A stretch of 11,938 nt of DNA, taken from assembly GCA_030527765.1 (NCBI GenBank), contig JAUNAE010000081.1:1-11938 (forward strand), read 5' to 3'. The position numbers and the translations under genes were made by a program. This stretch comes from Eubacteriales bacterium (lineage in GTDB: Bacteria; Bacillota_A; Clostridia; Lachnospirales; Lachnospiraceae). The notes below the pieces were generated by a model. It was given only the letters and a program-made list of their open reading frames with translations. It made no database searches and was not told the DNA's origin. Shown piece after piece: positions 1-5,571 of the stretch (positions are counted from its first letter, which is position 1; every line of letters begins with the position of its first letter).

Positions 1-29
1 ACAACAGGTTCTTCTGTCACAACAGGTTC
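1..29 (-). repeat. Start of an 18-bp tandem repeat coding for a Glu-Pro-Val repeat
   Basis: The 11-mer ACAACAGGTTC (plus strand) occurs at 1-11 and again at 19-29, a period of 18 bp or six codons. It encodes the EEPVV units of the secreted protein. The array probably continues beyond the window edge; two units are visible here. Confidence 0.55.
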
Positions 30-269
30 CTCAGCTGTCGGTTCTTCCACATCCCCTGCATCTTCTGCCTGGGGTTCTTCAGATTGACTGTCTCCGGATT
101 CTGCTTCTCCAGATGACTCTTCTGCCATCTCTTGTGCATACTCCTGGGCATCTGTCTGTTCGTAAGCCATTTCCTCTGTCGCCAACGCAACAAAGCCTGA
201 TTGCTGTAAGGTCAGAACCAAAGCAAGCAGCATGGCAACCACAGCCCCGAACGTTTTTCTTCGTTTCAT
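1..269 (-). CDS. Secreted or surface acidic protein, N-terminal part (truncated by window edge)
   Basis: Only the first ~89 codons are in the window. The protein opens MKRRKTFGAVVAMLLALVLT, a basic start followed by a hydrophobic core, and a likely signal peptidase I site after about residue 30 (ALA then TEE). No lipobox Cys is seen, so it is probably secreted or wall-attached rather than a lipoprotein. After the signal the sequence is low-complexity and very rich in Glu, Ser, Ala and Pro. At the window edge it becomes a tandem repeat of about six residues (EEPVVT). Such acidic linkers often join a signal peptide to a wall-binding or enzymatic domain, but that domain lies outside the window, so no function is assigned. 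A GAAAGGAAG-type ribosome binding site lies just upstream of the ATG, and a good promoter lies at 434-462. Confidence 0.8.
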   Translation of the reverse strand, partial: MKRRKTFGAVVAMLLALVLTLQQSGFVALATEEMAYEQTDAQEYAQEMAEESSGEAESGDSQSEEPQAEDAGDVEEPTAEEPVVTEEPV

Positions 270-427
270 GGTTACTTCTTCCTTTCTTTCATGTTTTTTT
301 TATTACAACCGTGTTGATATCTCAGTTAATCACGAAATCTTCAACTAAAATCTTTCTTAATTTCCTATCCATACCAACCCATTGTCTCCACATTACGCAG
401 AAACTTCTGTGTATGTATGACAACCCA
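270..427 (-). other. Leader/5' UTR of the secreted protein gene
   Basis: This stretch lies between the predicted start site and the ATG. It holds the ribosome binding site next to the ATG and a run of A residues just before it. An imperfect direct repeat, TGGGTTG followed by an AT-containing tail, occurs twice near its 5' end. I recognise no known riboswitch or T-box consensus, and I see no convincing small gene. Confidence 0.35.
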
Positions 428-433
428 AAATGA

Positions 434-462
434 ATTATAGTCAGAAATCGCTTTTGATTCAA
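434..462 (-). promoter_or_regulatory. Sigma-A promoter for the secreted protein gene
   Basis: On the minus strand a TTGAAT -35 (457-462) and a perfect TATAAT -10 (434-439) are separated by exactly 17 bp. The predicted transcription start is near 427, giving a leader of about 158 nt before the ATG at 269. No coding sequence intervenes, so this promoter most likely serves only the secreted protein gene. Confidence 0.7.
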
Positions 463-508
463 GGGGTGTTGTACATTCTCCCCTATAATTATCGTAAAAA
501 AAGCAACG

Positions 509-540
509 AAAAAGTGCGAAAACAAATTTCGCACTTTTTT
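509..540 (-). terminator. Intrinsic terminator downstream of tcdA
   Basis: A perfect 13-bp stem pairs 509-521 with 527-539 around a 5-nt loop (522-526). The stem core is GTGCG/CGCAC, and A/T runs at both ends supply a U-tract on either strand. It lies just past the tcdA stop codon on the minus strand and isolates that gene from the secreted protein gene. Confidence 0.85.
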
Positions 541-578
541 CATAAACGTTCTTATTTACCTTTGGTATCTCATCTCAC

Positions 579-1349
579 TTATTTTGTTTTCTTTCCATAA
601 CCAATGAGATCTTTGACCACTTCACCTGCAATGATCAATCCGGCAACCGACGGAACGAAGGCATTGGATCCCGGAATATCTCTGCGCTCTGTACATTTGT
701 GTTTTGCTCCCGGAGGGCAGATGCAGTGTGTTCTGCAGCTGATGGACATATCCTCCAGCGGACGAATCGGCTGTTCTTTTGAATAAACAACTTTGAGATG
801 TTTCACACGTCTCTGTTTCAATTCCCTGCGCATAACTCTCGCAAGAGGATCTACAGAGGTCTTATAAATATCTGCCACCTCAAACATTGCCGGGTTCATT
901 TTGTTGCCGGCGCCCATGCTGCTCATAATCGGCACACCTGCTGCCTGAGCTTCCATGACAATCTGAATCTTGGCAGTCACTGTATCTACTGCGTCTACGA
1001 CATAATCGTATTTGGAAAAATCAAACTCATCTTTTGTCTCCGGCAGATAGAAGCATTTGTGCACTTCGATTTCTGCTTTTGGATTGATTTCCAGCATACG
1101 TTCTTTCATGACATCTGCCTTGTACTGGCCAACGGTTTTTCTCGTGGCATGAATCTGGCGATTCAGATTCGTCAGACAAACCTTGTCATCATCGATCAAA
1201 TCAAACTTTCCTACACCGGAACGAACCAGGGCCTCACACACGTAGCCGCCGACTCCTCCGATTCCAAAAATCGCAACCCTTGCATTTGCAAGTACGTCCA
1301 TTGCATCTTTTCCAACCAGAAGCTGTGTTCTGGAAAACTGATTCAGCAT
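579..1349 (-). CDS. tcdA: tRNA threonylcarbamoyladenosine dehydratase (TcdA/CsdL, E1-like ThiF family)
   Basis: The 256-aa product belongs to the E1-like MoeB/ThiF/HesA superfamily. TcdA uses ATP to cyclise t6A at position 37 of ANN-decoding tRNAs to ct6A. Visible motifs are the nucleotide-binding loop FGIGGVGG (28-35), the acidic DDD (53-55), NLNRQ (61-65), the Asp of VVDAVD (117-122) and SMGAGNK (144-150). A TcdA-type C-terminal half follows, with CRTHCICPPG (205-214) and RDIPGSNAFVPSVAG (223-237). C205, C209, C211 and C219 form a cysteine cluster that could bind metal or take part in catalysis. Length and motif order fit TcdA better than MoeB or ThiF, and no thi or moa genes are adjacent. 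The ATG has an AAAGGA ribosome binding site about 8 nt upstream. The gene is monocistronic, with its own promoter and terminator. Confidence 0.92.
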   Translation of the reverse strand: MLNQFSRTQLLVGKDAMDVLANARVAIFGIGGVGGYVCEALVRSGVGKFDLIDDDKVCLTNLNRQIHATRKTVGQYKADVMKERMLEINPKAEIEVHKCFYLPETKDEFDFSKYDYVVDAVDTVTAKIQIVMEAQAAGVPIMSSMGAGNKMNPAMFEVADIYKTSVDPLARVMRRELKQRRVKHLKVVYSKEQPIRPLEDMSISCRTHCICPPGAKHKCTERRDIPGSNAFVPSVAGLIIAGEVVKDLIGYGKKTK

Positions 1350-1399
1350 ATATATATCCTTTCATAATGAAATGTAGTCCGATTACCGATACGGTACGT

Positions 1400-1428
1400 A
1401 TTATAATCAGTTTTTTCAGGATACGCAA
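1400..1428 (-). promoter_or_regulatory. Sigma-A promoter of tcdA
   Basis: On the minus strand TTGCGT (1423-1428) and TATAAT (1400-1405) are 17 bp apart. The predicted start site is near 1393, about 43 nt before the tcdA ATG. A small inverted repeat, TACCG-ATA-CGGTA (1384-1396), overlaps the predicted start site and could be an operator or chance. Confidence 0.65.
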
Positions 1429-1478
1429 GGGGATTCTAATCCTTCTACAAGCCCCCGTTTGCTTCTGCTGCAATTCAC

Positions 1479-1539
1479 AGACAAAACAGTAATCCTCGTT
1501 TCCTTACCTTAAAGTCGGCGAACCATAGATGTTTTGTCT
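1479..1539. repeat. 10-bp perfect inverted repeat with arms 41 bp apart
   Basis: AGACAAAACA (1479-1488) and its exact reverse complement TGTTTTGTCT (1530-1539) flank 41 bp. Centre-to-centre distance is 51 bp, close to five helical turns. The right arm ends 19 bp before the rightward -35; the left arm is about 50 bp beyond the leftward -35. It may be a pair of regulator sites on the same DNA face, or coincidence. Confidence 0.4.
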
Positions 1540-1558
1540 TACTTTGTATATTTCCCTC

Positions 1559-1586
1559 TTGACTTTCCAATAATATTTGATACAAT
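1559..1586 (+). promoter_or_regulatory. Promoter of the thioredoxin reductase-like / ohrR operon
   Basis: TTGACT (1559-1564) and TACAAT (1581-1586) are 16 bp apart, and a TG one base upstream of the -10 makes it an extended -10. The predicted start is near 1593, about 121 nt upstream of the first ATG. Confidence 0.65.
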
Positions 1587-1595
1587 ATAATCGTA
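1581..1595. promoter_or_regulatory. Candidate OhrR operator overlapping the -10 element
   Basis: TACAATATAATCGTA is an imperfect 15-bp palindrome covering about -12 to +3. From memory, OhrR-type operators resemble TACAATT-A-AATTGTA; this site matches that at 12 of 15 positions and keeps the TAC...GTA ends. Binding here would block RNA polymerase. The second gene of the operon encodes an OhrR-like protein, so autoregulation released by organic peroxide is the natural reading. This is inference from one site. Confidence 0.5.
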
Positions 1596-1626
1596 ATCAA
1601 ACAGAACAAAACGACTTAACTGATAA

Positions 1627-1686
1627 GCTGCGAAATAACTATTCGGTTATGAACAGGCAGCAATGCGGAATATTAACATCCGCCTG
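1627..1686 (+). other. Foldable leader RNA upstream of the thioredoxin reductase-like gene
   Basis: The leader can form GCTGC (1627-1631) with GCAGC (1657-1661), enclosing an inner hairpin ATAAC (1635-1639) with GTTAT (1646-1650). A second hairpin pairs GCGGA (1665-1669) with TCCGC (1679-1683). An alternative CAGGC (1654-1658) with GCCTG (1682-1686) would exclude the first outer stem. I recognise no known riboswitch, and the ribosome binding site at 1700-1705 is not obviously paired. Confidence 0.35.
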
Positions 1687-1713
1687 ACTCATATATATTA
1701 GGAGGTACTCAAC

Positions 1714-2616
1714 ATGGAACGTTATGATATCGCTATTATCGGAACCGGTCCTGCTGGATTATCCGCAGCGGTGACAGCAACCATCCGTAAGAAAAAAATT
1801 CTTCTGATCGGATCTGCATCCTCCAGCGACAAGGTATCCAAAGCACACAGCATTCAGAATTATCTCGGACTTCCGGCAGTTTCCGGAGGCGACTTACAGA
1901 AAGCATTCCTGGATCACATTACATCCATGGACATTTCTATCACAGAAGACCGTGTCACACTGATTTACCCAATGGGTGAGTACTTTGCCATTCAGGCAGT
2001 GAACGGCAGCTACGAAGCATCTTCTGTCATTATCGCCAGCGGCGTTACCAATGGCAAACCTTATCCCAATGAAGAGGAATATCTTGGACGCGGTGTCAGC
2101 TACTGTGCAACCTGCGATGCCCCTCTTTACAAAGGGGCCAGTGTAGGAATCGTCGGTTTCTCTCCGAAGGAAGAAGCCGAGGTGGAATTCATGGCAGAAT
2201 ACGCTTCCCAGGTAACTTATTTTCCTATGTATAAGGAAGAAGTTCATCTTCCTTCCGAAATCCGTATCATCCGCGAGACACCGAAAGCCATTCTTGCAGA
2301 AGGCTTCAAAGCATCCGGTCTTGAGACCGATCAGAACTCCTACGCTTTTGATGGTGTCTTTCTTCTGAGAGAAAGCGTATCTCCGAAACAGCTTGTTCCG
2401 GGACTGGAGATGGATGGAAATCACATAAAGGTACAGCGAGATCTGAGTACAAACACTCCGGGCTGCTTTGCCTGCGGTGATATTACCGGAACTCCTTACC
2501 AGTACATCAAGTCTGCCGGCGAAGGCAATGTCGCTGCTCTTTCCGCCGCTGCATATCTTGATAACAAACGCCGCAATGCCAATAATTCCCAGGAGGTGAC
2601 AGATCATGTCAACTGA
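1714..2616 (+). CDS. Thioredoxin reductase-like FAD flavoprotein, possibly ferredoxin-dependent (NADPH motifs degenerate)
   Basis: The 300-aa product has the fold order of low-molecular-weight thioredoxin reductases. The FAD loop is IIGTGPAG (8-15), the redox-active disulfide is CATC (131-134), and the C-terminal FAD motif is ACGDITG (253-259). The central pyridine nucleotide domain looks altered. Where NADPH-using enzymes carry GxGxxA/S and HRRxxxR, this one reads VGFSPKEEA (147-155) and YFPMYKEE (169-176), with no glycine loop and no arginine pair. The same loss defines the ferredoxin-dependent flavin thioredoxin reductases described in Clostridium, so NADPH may not be the donor. The likely partner is the thioredoxin encoded at 3171. 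AGGAGG sits 8 nt before the ATG. The last 11 nt overlap the downstream regulator gene. A plain NADPH-dependent TrxB or another disulfide reductase is less likely but not excluded. Confidence 0.85.
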   Translation: MERYDIAIIGTGPAGLSAAVTATIRKKKILLIGSASSSDKVSKAHSIQNYLGLPAVSGGDLQKAFLDHITSMDISITEDRVTLIYPMGEYFAIQAVNGSYEASSVIIASGVTNGKPYPNEEEYLGRGVSYCATCDAPLYKGASVGIVGFSPKEEAEVEFMAEYASQVTYFPMYKEEVHLPSEIRIIRETPKAILAEGFKASGLETDQNSYAFDGVFLLRESVSPKQLVPGLEMDGNHIKVQRDLSTNTPGCFACGDITGTPYQYIKSAGEGNVAALSAAAYLDNKRRNANNSQEVTDHVN

Positions 2617-3061
2617 TCATACACAGGACCTTCTGACAAACGATGCCTGCCTGCATCTGGAGAATCAGCTCTGCTTTCCTCTGTATGCCTGTGCACGTAA
2701 AGTAGTTGGGTTGTATACCCCTTATTTCAAACCTCTCGGAATCACTTACACTCAGTACATTGTACTTCTTGTACTCTGGGAAGAAGACCAGCTTCCTGTT
2801 GGAGATCTTTGCCGCAAGCTCTATCTGGACAACGGCACCATGACCCCTCTTCTGAAAAAGATGGAGGAACACGGATTGCTCACTCGTACCAGAAGCACCA
2901 AAGATGAGCGCGTTGTTGTTGTCACACTGACAGACAAAGGCCGGGAACTGAAACAGAAAGCTCTGGAAATTCCGGGAAACATAGCTCCATGCATGAAGCT
3001 AGATCCGGAAGAGGCACAGACTCTTTACAAACTACTGTACAAAATTATCGAGACCATCTGA
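2606..3061 (+). CDS. ohrR: Organic peroxide-sensing MarR-family repressor, OhrR type
   Basis: This 151-aa winged-helix regulator closely resembles 1-Cys OhrR. The peroxide-sensing cysteine is C23 in NQLCFPLYA. Two tyrosines at the spacing that contacts this Cys in Bacillus OhrR are present, Y37 and Y48 (in ITYTQY). The recognition helix region reads YLDNGTMTPLLKKME (73-87), and the wing carries DERVVVVTLT (100-109). Family members repress peroxiredoxin-like ohr until Cys oxidation releases DNA. Here no ohr gene is adjacent; instead the regulator is translationally coupled to the thioredoxin reductase-like gene. Its AGGAGG (2591-2596) lies inside that gene, 9 nt before the ATG. Extra cysteines at 15, 29, 69 and 129 make a 2-Cys response conceivable. 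A candidate operator lies at 1581-1595. Confidence 0.88.
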   Translation: MSTDHTQDLLTNDACLHLENQLCFPLYACARKVVGLYTPYFKPLGITYTQYIVLLVLWEEDQLPVGDLCRKLYLDNGTMTPLLKKMEEHGLLTRTRSTKDERVVVVTLTDKGRELKQKALEIPGNIAPCMKLDPEEAQTLYKLLYKIIETI

Positions 3062-3157
3062 CAACGGATCGATTGAACCAATTTTTTATGAGGATTTCAA
3101 GAGTGTGAAACATGAAGAAATCCGTATCAATAACATCATCATTTATATAAGGAAGAA

Positions 3158-3164
3158 AAGGAGA
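3158..3164 (+). promoter_or_regulatory. Ribosome binding site that fixes the trxA start
   Basis: AAGGAGA lies 6 nt before the ATG at 3171. The upstream in-frame ATG at 3105 has no such site, so 3171 is the start. Confidence 0.75.
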
Positions 3165-3170
3165 ACAATT

Positions 3171-3482
3171 ATGGCAGTTATTACAATCACAGCAGATAAC
3201 TTTGAGCAGGAAGTACTGAAATCCGACAAACCGGTTTTACTGGATTTCTGGGCAGTATGGTGCGGACCATGCAAAATGATCAGCCCGGTAGTTGATGAAC
3301 TTGCAGAAAACACTCCGGATGTCAAATTCGGAAAAGTAAATGTAGATGAAGAACCTGAACTTGCCCGTCAGTTCAAAATCATGAGCATTCCGACACTGAT
3401 GCTCTTCAAAAACGGTGAGCCTGCAAATCAGATCATCGGTGTTCAGCCGAAGGCAGCCATCGAGGCAATGCTGAAAGCCTGA
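3171..3482 (+). CDS. trxA: Thioredoxin
   Basis: The 103-aa product is a classical thioredoxin. It has the buried acid D25, the active site WCGPC (30-34) and the cis-proline in SIPT (P74), followed by a GVQPK stretch near the C-terminus. It reduces protein disulfides in the cytoplasm and is the expected substrate of the flavoprotein encoded at 1714. The start at 3171 is chosen because AAGGAGA (3158-3164) is 6 nt upstream and the residues then begin exactly at the family N-terminus; an in-frame ATG at 3105 would add 22 basic residues without homology. The residue before WCGPC is Val rather than the usual Pro or Glu, which may shift redox potential slightly. No convincing promoter is visible in the 109-bp gap after ohrR, so read-through from the upstream operon is likely. 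Confidence 0.95.
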   Translation: MAVITITADNFEQEVLKSDKPVLLDFWAVWCGPCKMISPVVDELAENTPDVKFGKVNVDEEPELARQFKIMSIPTLMLFKNGEPANQIIGVQPKAAIEAMLKA

Positions 3483-3491
3483 ATATAGGCC

Positions 3492-3566
3492 GCATTCATG
3501 AGCATGCAGCGAGACAGATTGTCAAACGGATATTCGCAATCCGCTTCGCTGCTTTACTCAGAATGC
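3492..3566. repeat. 75-nt palindromic element folding into a three-way junction
   Basis: A broken outer stem pairs 3492-3497 with 3561-3566, 3499-3502 with 3557-3560 and 3506-3512 with 3546-3552, 17 bp in all. Inside it are two hairpins: GACA-GAT-TGTC (3513-3523) and CGGAT-ATTCGCA-ATCCG (3527-3543). The whole lies between trxA and its terminator and codes for nothing evident. It could be a dispersed REP/MITE-like element, a structured 3' UTR, or a small RNA released from the trxA transcript. A variant of the CGGAT hairpin occurs at 5690-5706. Confidence 0.6.
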
Positions 3567-3581
3567 TTCCATCGTATGTGT

Positions 3582-3619
3582 AAAGGCAGTTCCGGAAATC
3601 TTCCGGAACTGCCTTTTTT
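3582..3619 (+). terminator. Strong intrinsic terminator of the trxA operon
   Basis: A perfect 16-bp stem pairs 3582-3597 with 3601-3616 around a 3-nt loop, followed by a run of six T (3614-3619). It also separates the converging siroheme reductase gene, though its U-tract on the minus strand is poor. Confidence 0.93.
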
Positions 3620-3633
3620 ATTTCTAATCCATT

Positions 3634-5178
3634 TTATACAAACGCATGTCTCTCGATCATTGCTTCCATAACATTGCCATGGTTCAAGATCCATTTCTTA
3701 TAATTCTTCTCTTCGCTGGCCTGTACGGTTCTGCCGAGTTCGATCAAAAACTGCGGCACATCTTCTGCCAGCAGTACTTTCGTAGATTCTGCGAGAACTT
3801 CTTTGCCCTTCTCATCACAGCCACCCCAGAAAATGTGGAATGCCGGAGATACACCTTCTGTCGTTCTCTTCATAATTCCGCGGAAACCGATCGCTGCAGC
3901 CTGATGTGCGGAGCAGGAAGAAATACATCCGGAGATCGCAATTCTCGGAAGTACTCCATCCTCAAATCCCTGTGGAAGAACTGCTTTCATACATTCTGCG
4001 AGAAGCGCCTGTGAATTACATGCACCAATGGCACAACGACTTCTTCCCACACAGGATACAGATGTCTCAAATGCCGTCTTCGCACCTTCCGGTGTCGCTT
4101 CAAGAACCTGAAGAGTTTCCTCAGCATTGCAGTTGATGACGTAGACGCCTCCATCCACGGACAGACGGTATTCCACTTCCTCCATATCTCTGGTCAGTTC
4201 ATAAAGTGCTTTCAATCTGTCATACGCAAGAAATCCTCCGGCAGGATGAAACAGCACTGCGTACAATCCATGCTGTTTCTGGCGGCGAACACGAATGCTT
4301 TCCGCAAGTTCACCCTTGCCGGACTTCTCTGTTGTTCGTTCCTGAATGGCCGGAAGATCAAGATTCTCCTCCTTCTTAAGCTGTTCTGCCTTCTCCAGAA
4401 CCATATTTCGAAGATTGTCCACTCCGAGAGTTTCCTGAAGATAGCGGCTGCGAGCTTTTTTCCAGTTCAGATAATTGCCCTTCTCAGAGAACACAAGCAT
4501 CATGGCTTTCAGATAATAGAGAACCTCCTCAGGCTGCACATGATCTGCAAATTTCACTCCCAGACGCGGCTGAATTCCAAGACCGCCGGCACCATACACC
4601 TCAAAGGTTCCCTCAGAAGTTGCCGCAAATCCCATATCTTTGAAAGTCGCATGCGTCTCATTCGCGTCGGAAGAAGAAAATCCTACTTTAAATTTTCTTG
4701 GAAGTTTCAAAACTCCAATGCTGTCCACGAGAAATTTGCTGACAGCCTCTGCATAAGGCATCACATCGAAATACTCTCCTTCTTCCACACCGGAAAGAGG
4801 AGAAGCCATCACATTTGCAGGATTATTTCCGCCGGTTCCCATCGTAAGAATATCTTTTTCCCAAAAAGCCGGCATCATATGACGAATCTCTTCCGTTGCC
4901 AGATCATGAATCTGTATGGACTGTCCTGTTGAAAACTTAAATGTCTTAACATTGTATTCTCCGCAAATATCCAGAATTACTCCCAGATCTCTTCTTGTAA
5001 ATCTTCCTCCCGGAATGCGAAGTCTCAGCATATGTTTATCATCTCTCTGCGGATAGGTTCCCACACCGCAGGCAACAGCTTTATAATCCATCATAGTAAC
5101 ATCCTTCTGATCCAGGCTCTGAGACATCTCTCTGTAGTCCTCGTAATTTTTCAAAAATCGTTCGTATTCTTTCTTCAT
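3634..5178 (-). CDS. Siroheme/[4Fe-4S] sulfite or nitrite reductase, ferredoxin type
   Basis: The 514-aa product has the two-fold repeat of the sulfite/nitrite reductase family: ferredoxin-like half domains around 40-105 and 295-365, each followed by a siroheme/4Fe-4S half. The cluster ligands are visible as C376-x5-C382 (CVGRSRC) and C418-x3-C422 (CISSC), the pattern that bridges [4Fe-4S] to siroheme. The family carries out six-electron reduction of sulfite to sulfide or nitrite to ammonia in the cytoplasm. No flavoprotein subunit or NADPH domain is present, so ferredoxin or a similar carrier is the likely donor. Sulfite versus nitrite cannot be settled from motifs alone. An AGAGGA site lies about 7 nt before the ATG. 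The gene follows a 93-aa cysteine-rich gene by 24 nt in what looks like a two-gene operon. No siroheme synthesis or sulfate activation genes are in the window. Confidence 0.88.
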   Translation of the reverse strand: MKKEYERFLKNYEDYREMSQSLDQKDVTMMDYKAVACGVGTYPQRDDKHMLRLRIPGGRFTRRDLGVILDICGEYNVKTFKFSTGQSIQIHDLATEEIRHMMPAFWEKDILTMGTGGNNPANVMASPLSGVEEGEYFDVMPYAEAVSKFLVDSIGVLKLPRKFKVGFSSSDANETHATFKDMGFAATSEGTFEVYGAGGLGIQPRLGVKFADHVQPEEVLYYLKAMMLVFSEKGNYLNWKKARSRYLQETLGVDNLRNMVLEKAEQLKKEENLDLPAIQERTTEKSGKGELAESIRVRRQKQHGLYAVLFHPAGGFLAYDRLKALYELTRDMEEVEYRLSVDGGVYVINCNAEETLQVLEATPEGAKTAFETSVSCVGRSRCAIGACNSQALLAECMKAVLPQGFEDGVLPRIAISGCISSCSAHQAAAIGFRGIMKRTTEGVSPAFHIFWGGCDEKGKEVLAESTKVLLAEDVPQFLIELGRTVQASEEKNYKKWILNHGNVMEAMIERHAFV

Positions 5179-5202
5179 TCTGGCTTCCTCTGGTACATGT
5201 CT

Positions 5203-5484
5203 TCAGGCAGTTGCTTTTCTGGATACCTGTTTCATTTTCATTGCTTTCTTCTGTTCTGCCGCAACAGCCATCATGTGGTTGTACATTTCTTCTCCAACAC
5301 ACTTCTTGGCATACTGGCACCATTGCACACAGCTCAGTGCATCATTGTAAACAGTAAATCCACATGATTCACAGGTTACTTCTGTATCAACGGAAAAAAC
5401 TTCGATTTCTGCTCCACACTGCGGGCAGGTTTTCTCTGAAATTGTGATCTCTTTCGATTTGCTCTGACATCCACTAAATACCAT
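5203..5484 (-). CDS. Small cysteine-rich zinc-ribbon-like protein, operon partner of the siroheme reductase
   Basis: I do not recognise a named family. The 93-aa protein has eight cysteines. C20-P-Q-C23 and C38-E-S-C41 form a typical zinc-ribbon or rubredoxin-like pair of knuckles. A second cluster follows, C52-x3-C56-x5-C62 (CVQWCQYAKKC), then a helical Met- and Lys-rich tail. C6 in MVFSGC is not a lipobox, because no signal peptide precedes it. The second cluster could bind an Fe-S centre or metal, which would suit an electron carrier or a maturation factor for the downstream reductase; this is inference from context only. The ATG has AGGTGA 6 nt upstream, and the stop is 24 nt before the reductase start. 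It is the first gene after the promoter at 5544. Confidence 0.75.
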   Translation of the reverse strand: MVFSGCQSKSKEITISEKTCPQCGAEIEVFSVDTEVTCESCGFTVYNDALSCVQWCQYAKKCVGEEMYNHMMAVAAEQKKAMKMKQVSRKATA

Positions 5485-5543
5485 AGAACTTCACCTATTC
5501 CTTCTATATATAATGTCTACCTTCACTTTTACTTTGCATTCTT

Positions 5544-5549
5544 ATTCTA
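5544..5549 (-). promoter_or_regulatory. Extended -10 promoter of the siroheme reductase operon
   Basis: On the minus strand TGA-TAGAAT gives an extended -10 with the hexamer at 5544-5549. No good -35 is present 16-18 bp upstream. The predicted start is near 5537, 53 nt before the ATG of the 93-aa gene. A promoter with a poor -35 and a palindrome just upstream suggests it needs an activator. Confidence 0.45.
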
Positions 5550-5571
5550 TCATGGAGATTTTTTTGATACG

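Larger units (their letters stand above)
1350..1713. other. Divergent intergenic control region between tcdA and the thioredoxin reductase-like gene
   Basis: This 364-bp stretch holds no convincing gene. It contains the leftward tcdA promoter, the rightward promoter with an OhrR-like palindrome, a 10-bp inverted repeat between them (1479-1488 and 1530-1539) and a foldable rightward leader. Each is listed separately. Open frames here are short and lack ribosome binding sites. Confidence 0.6.

Noticed and set aside
322..543. 73-aa open frame on the minus strand between tcdA and the secreted protein gene
   Set aside because: It starts inside the tcdA terminator hairpin and runs through a promoter; no ribosome binding site and no family resemblance.
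3072..3087. Possible terminator ATTG-AAC-CAAT plus T-run between ohrR and trxA
   Set aside because: The stem is only 4 bp, A/T-rich and too weak; read-through into trxA is more likely.
3105..3170. 22-residue N-terminal extension of thioredoxin from an upstream ATG
   Set aside because: No ribosome binding site at that ATG and no thioredoxin homology in the extension; a good site precedes 3171.
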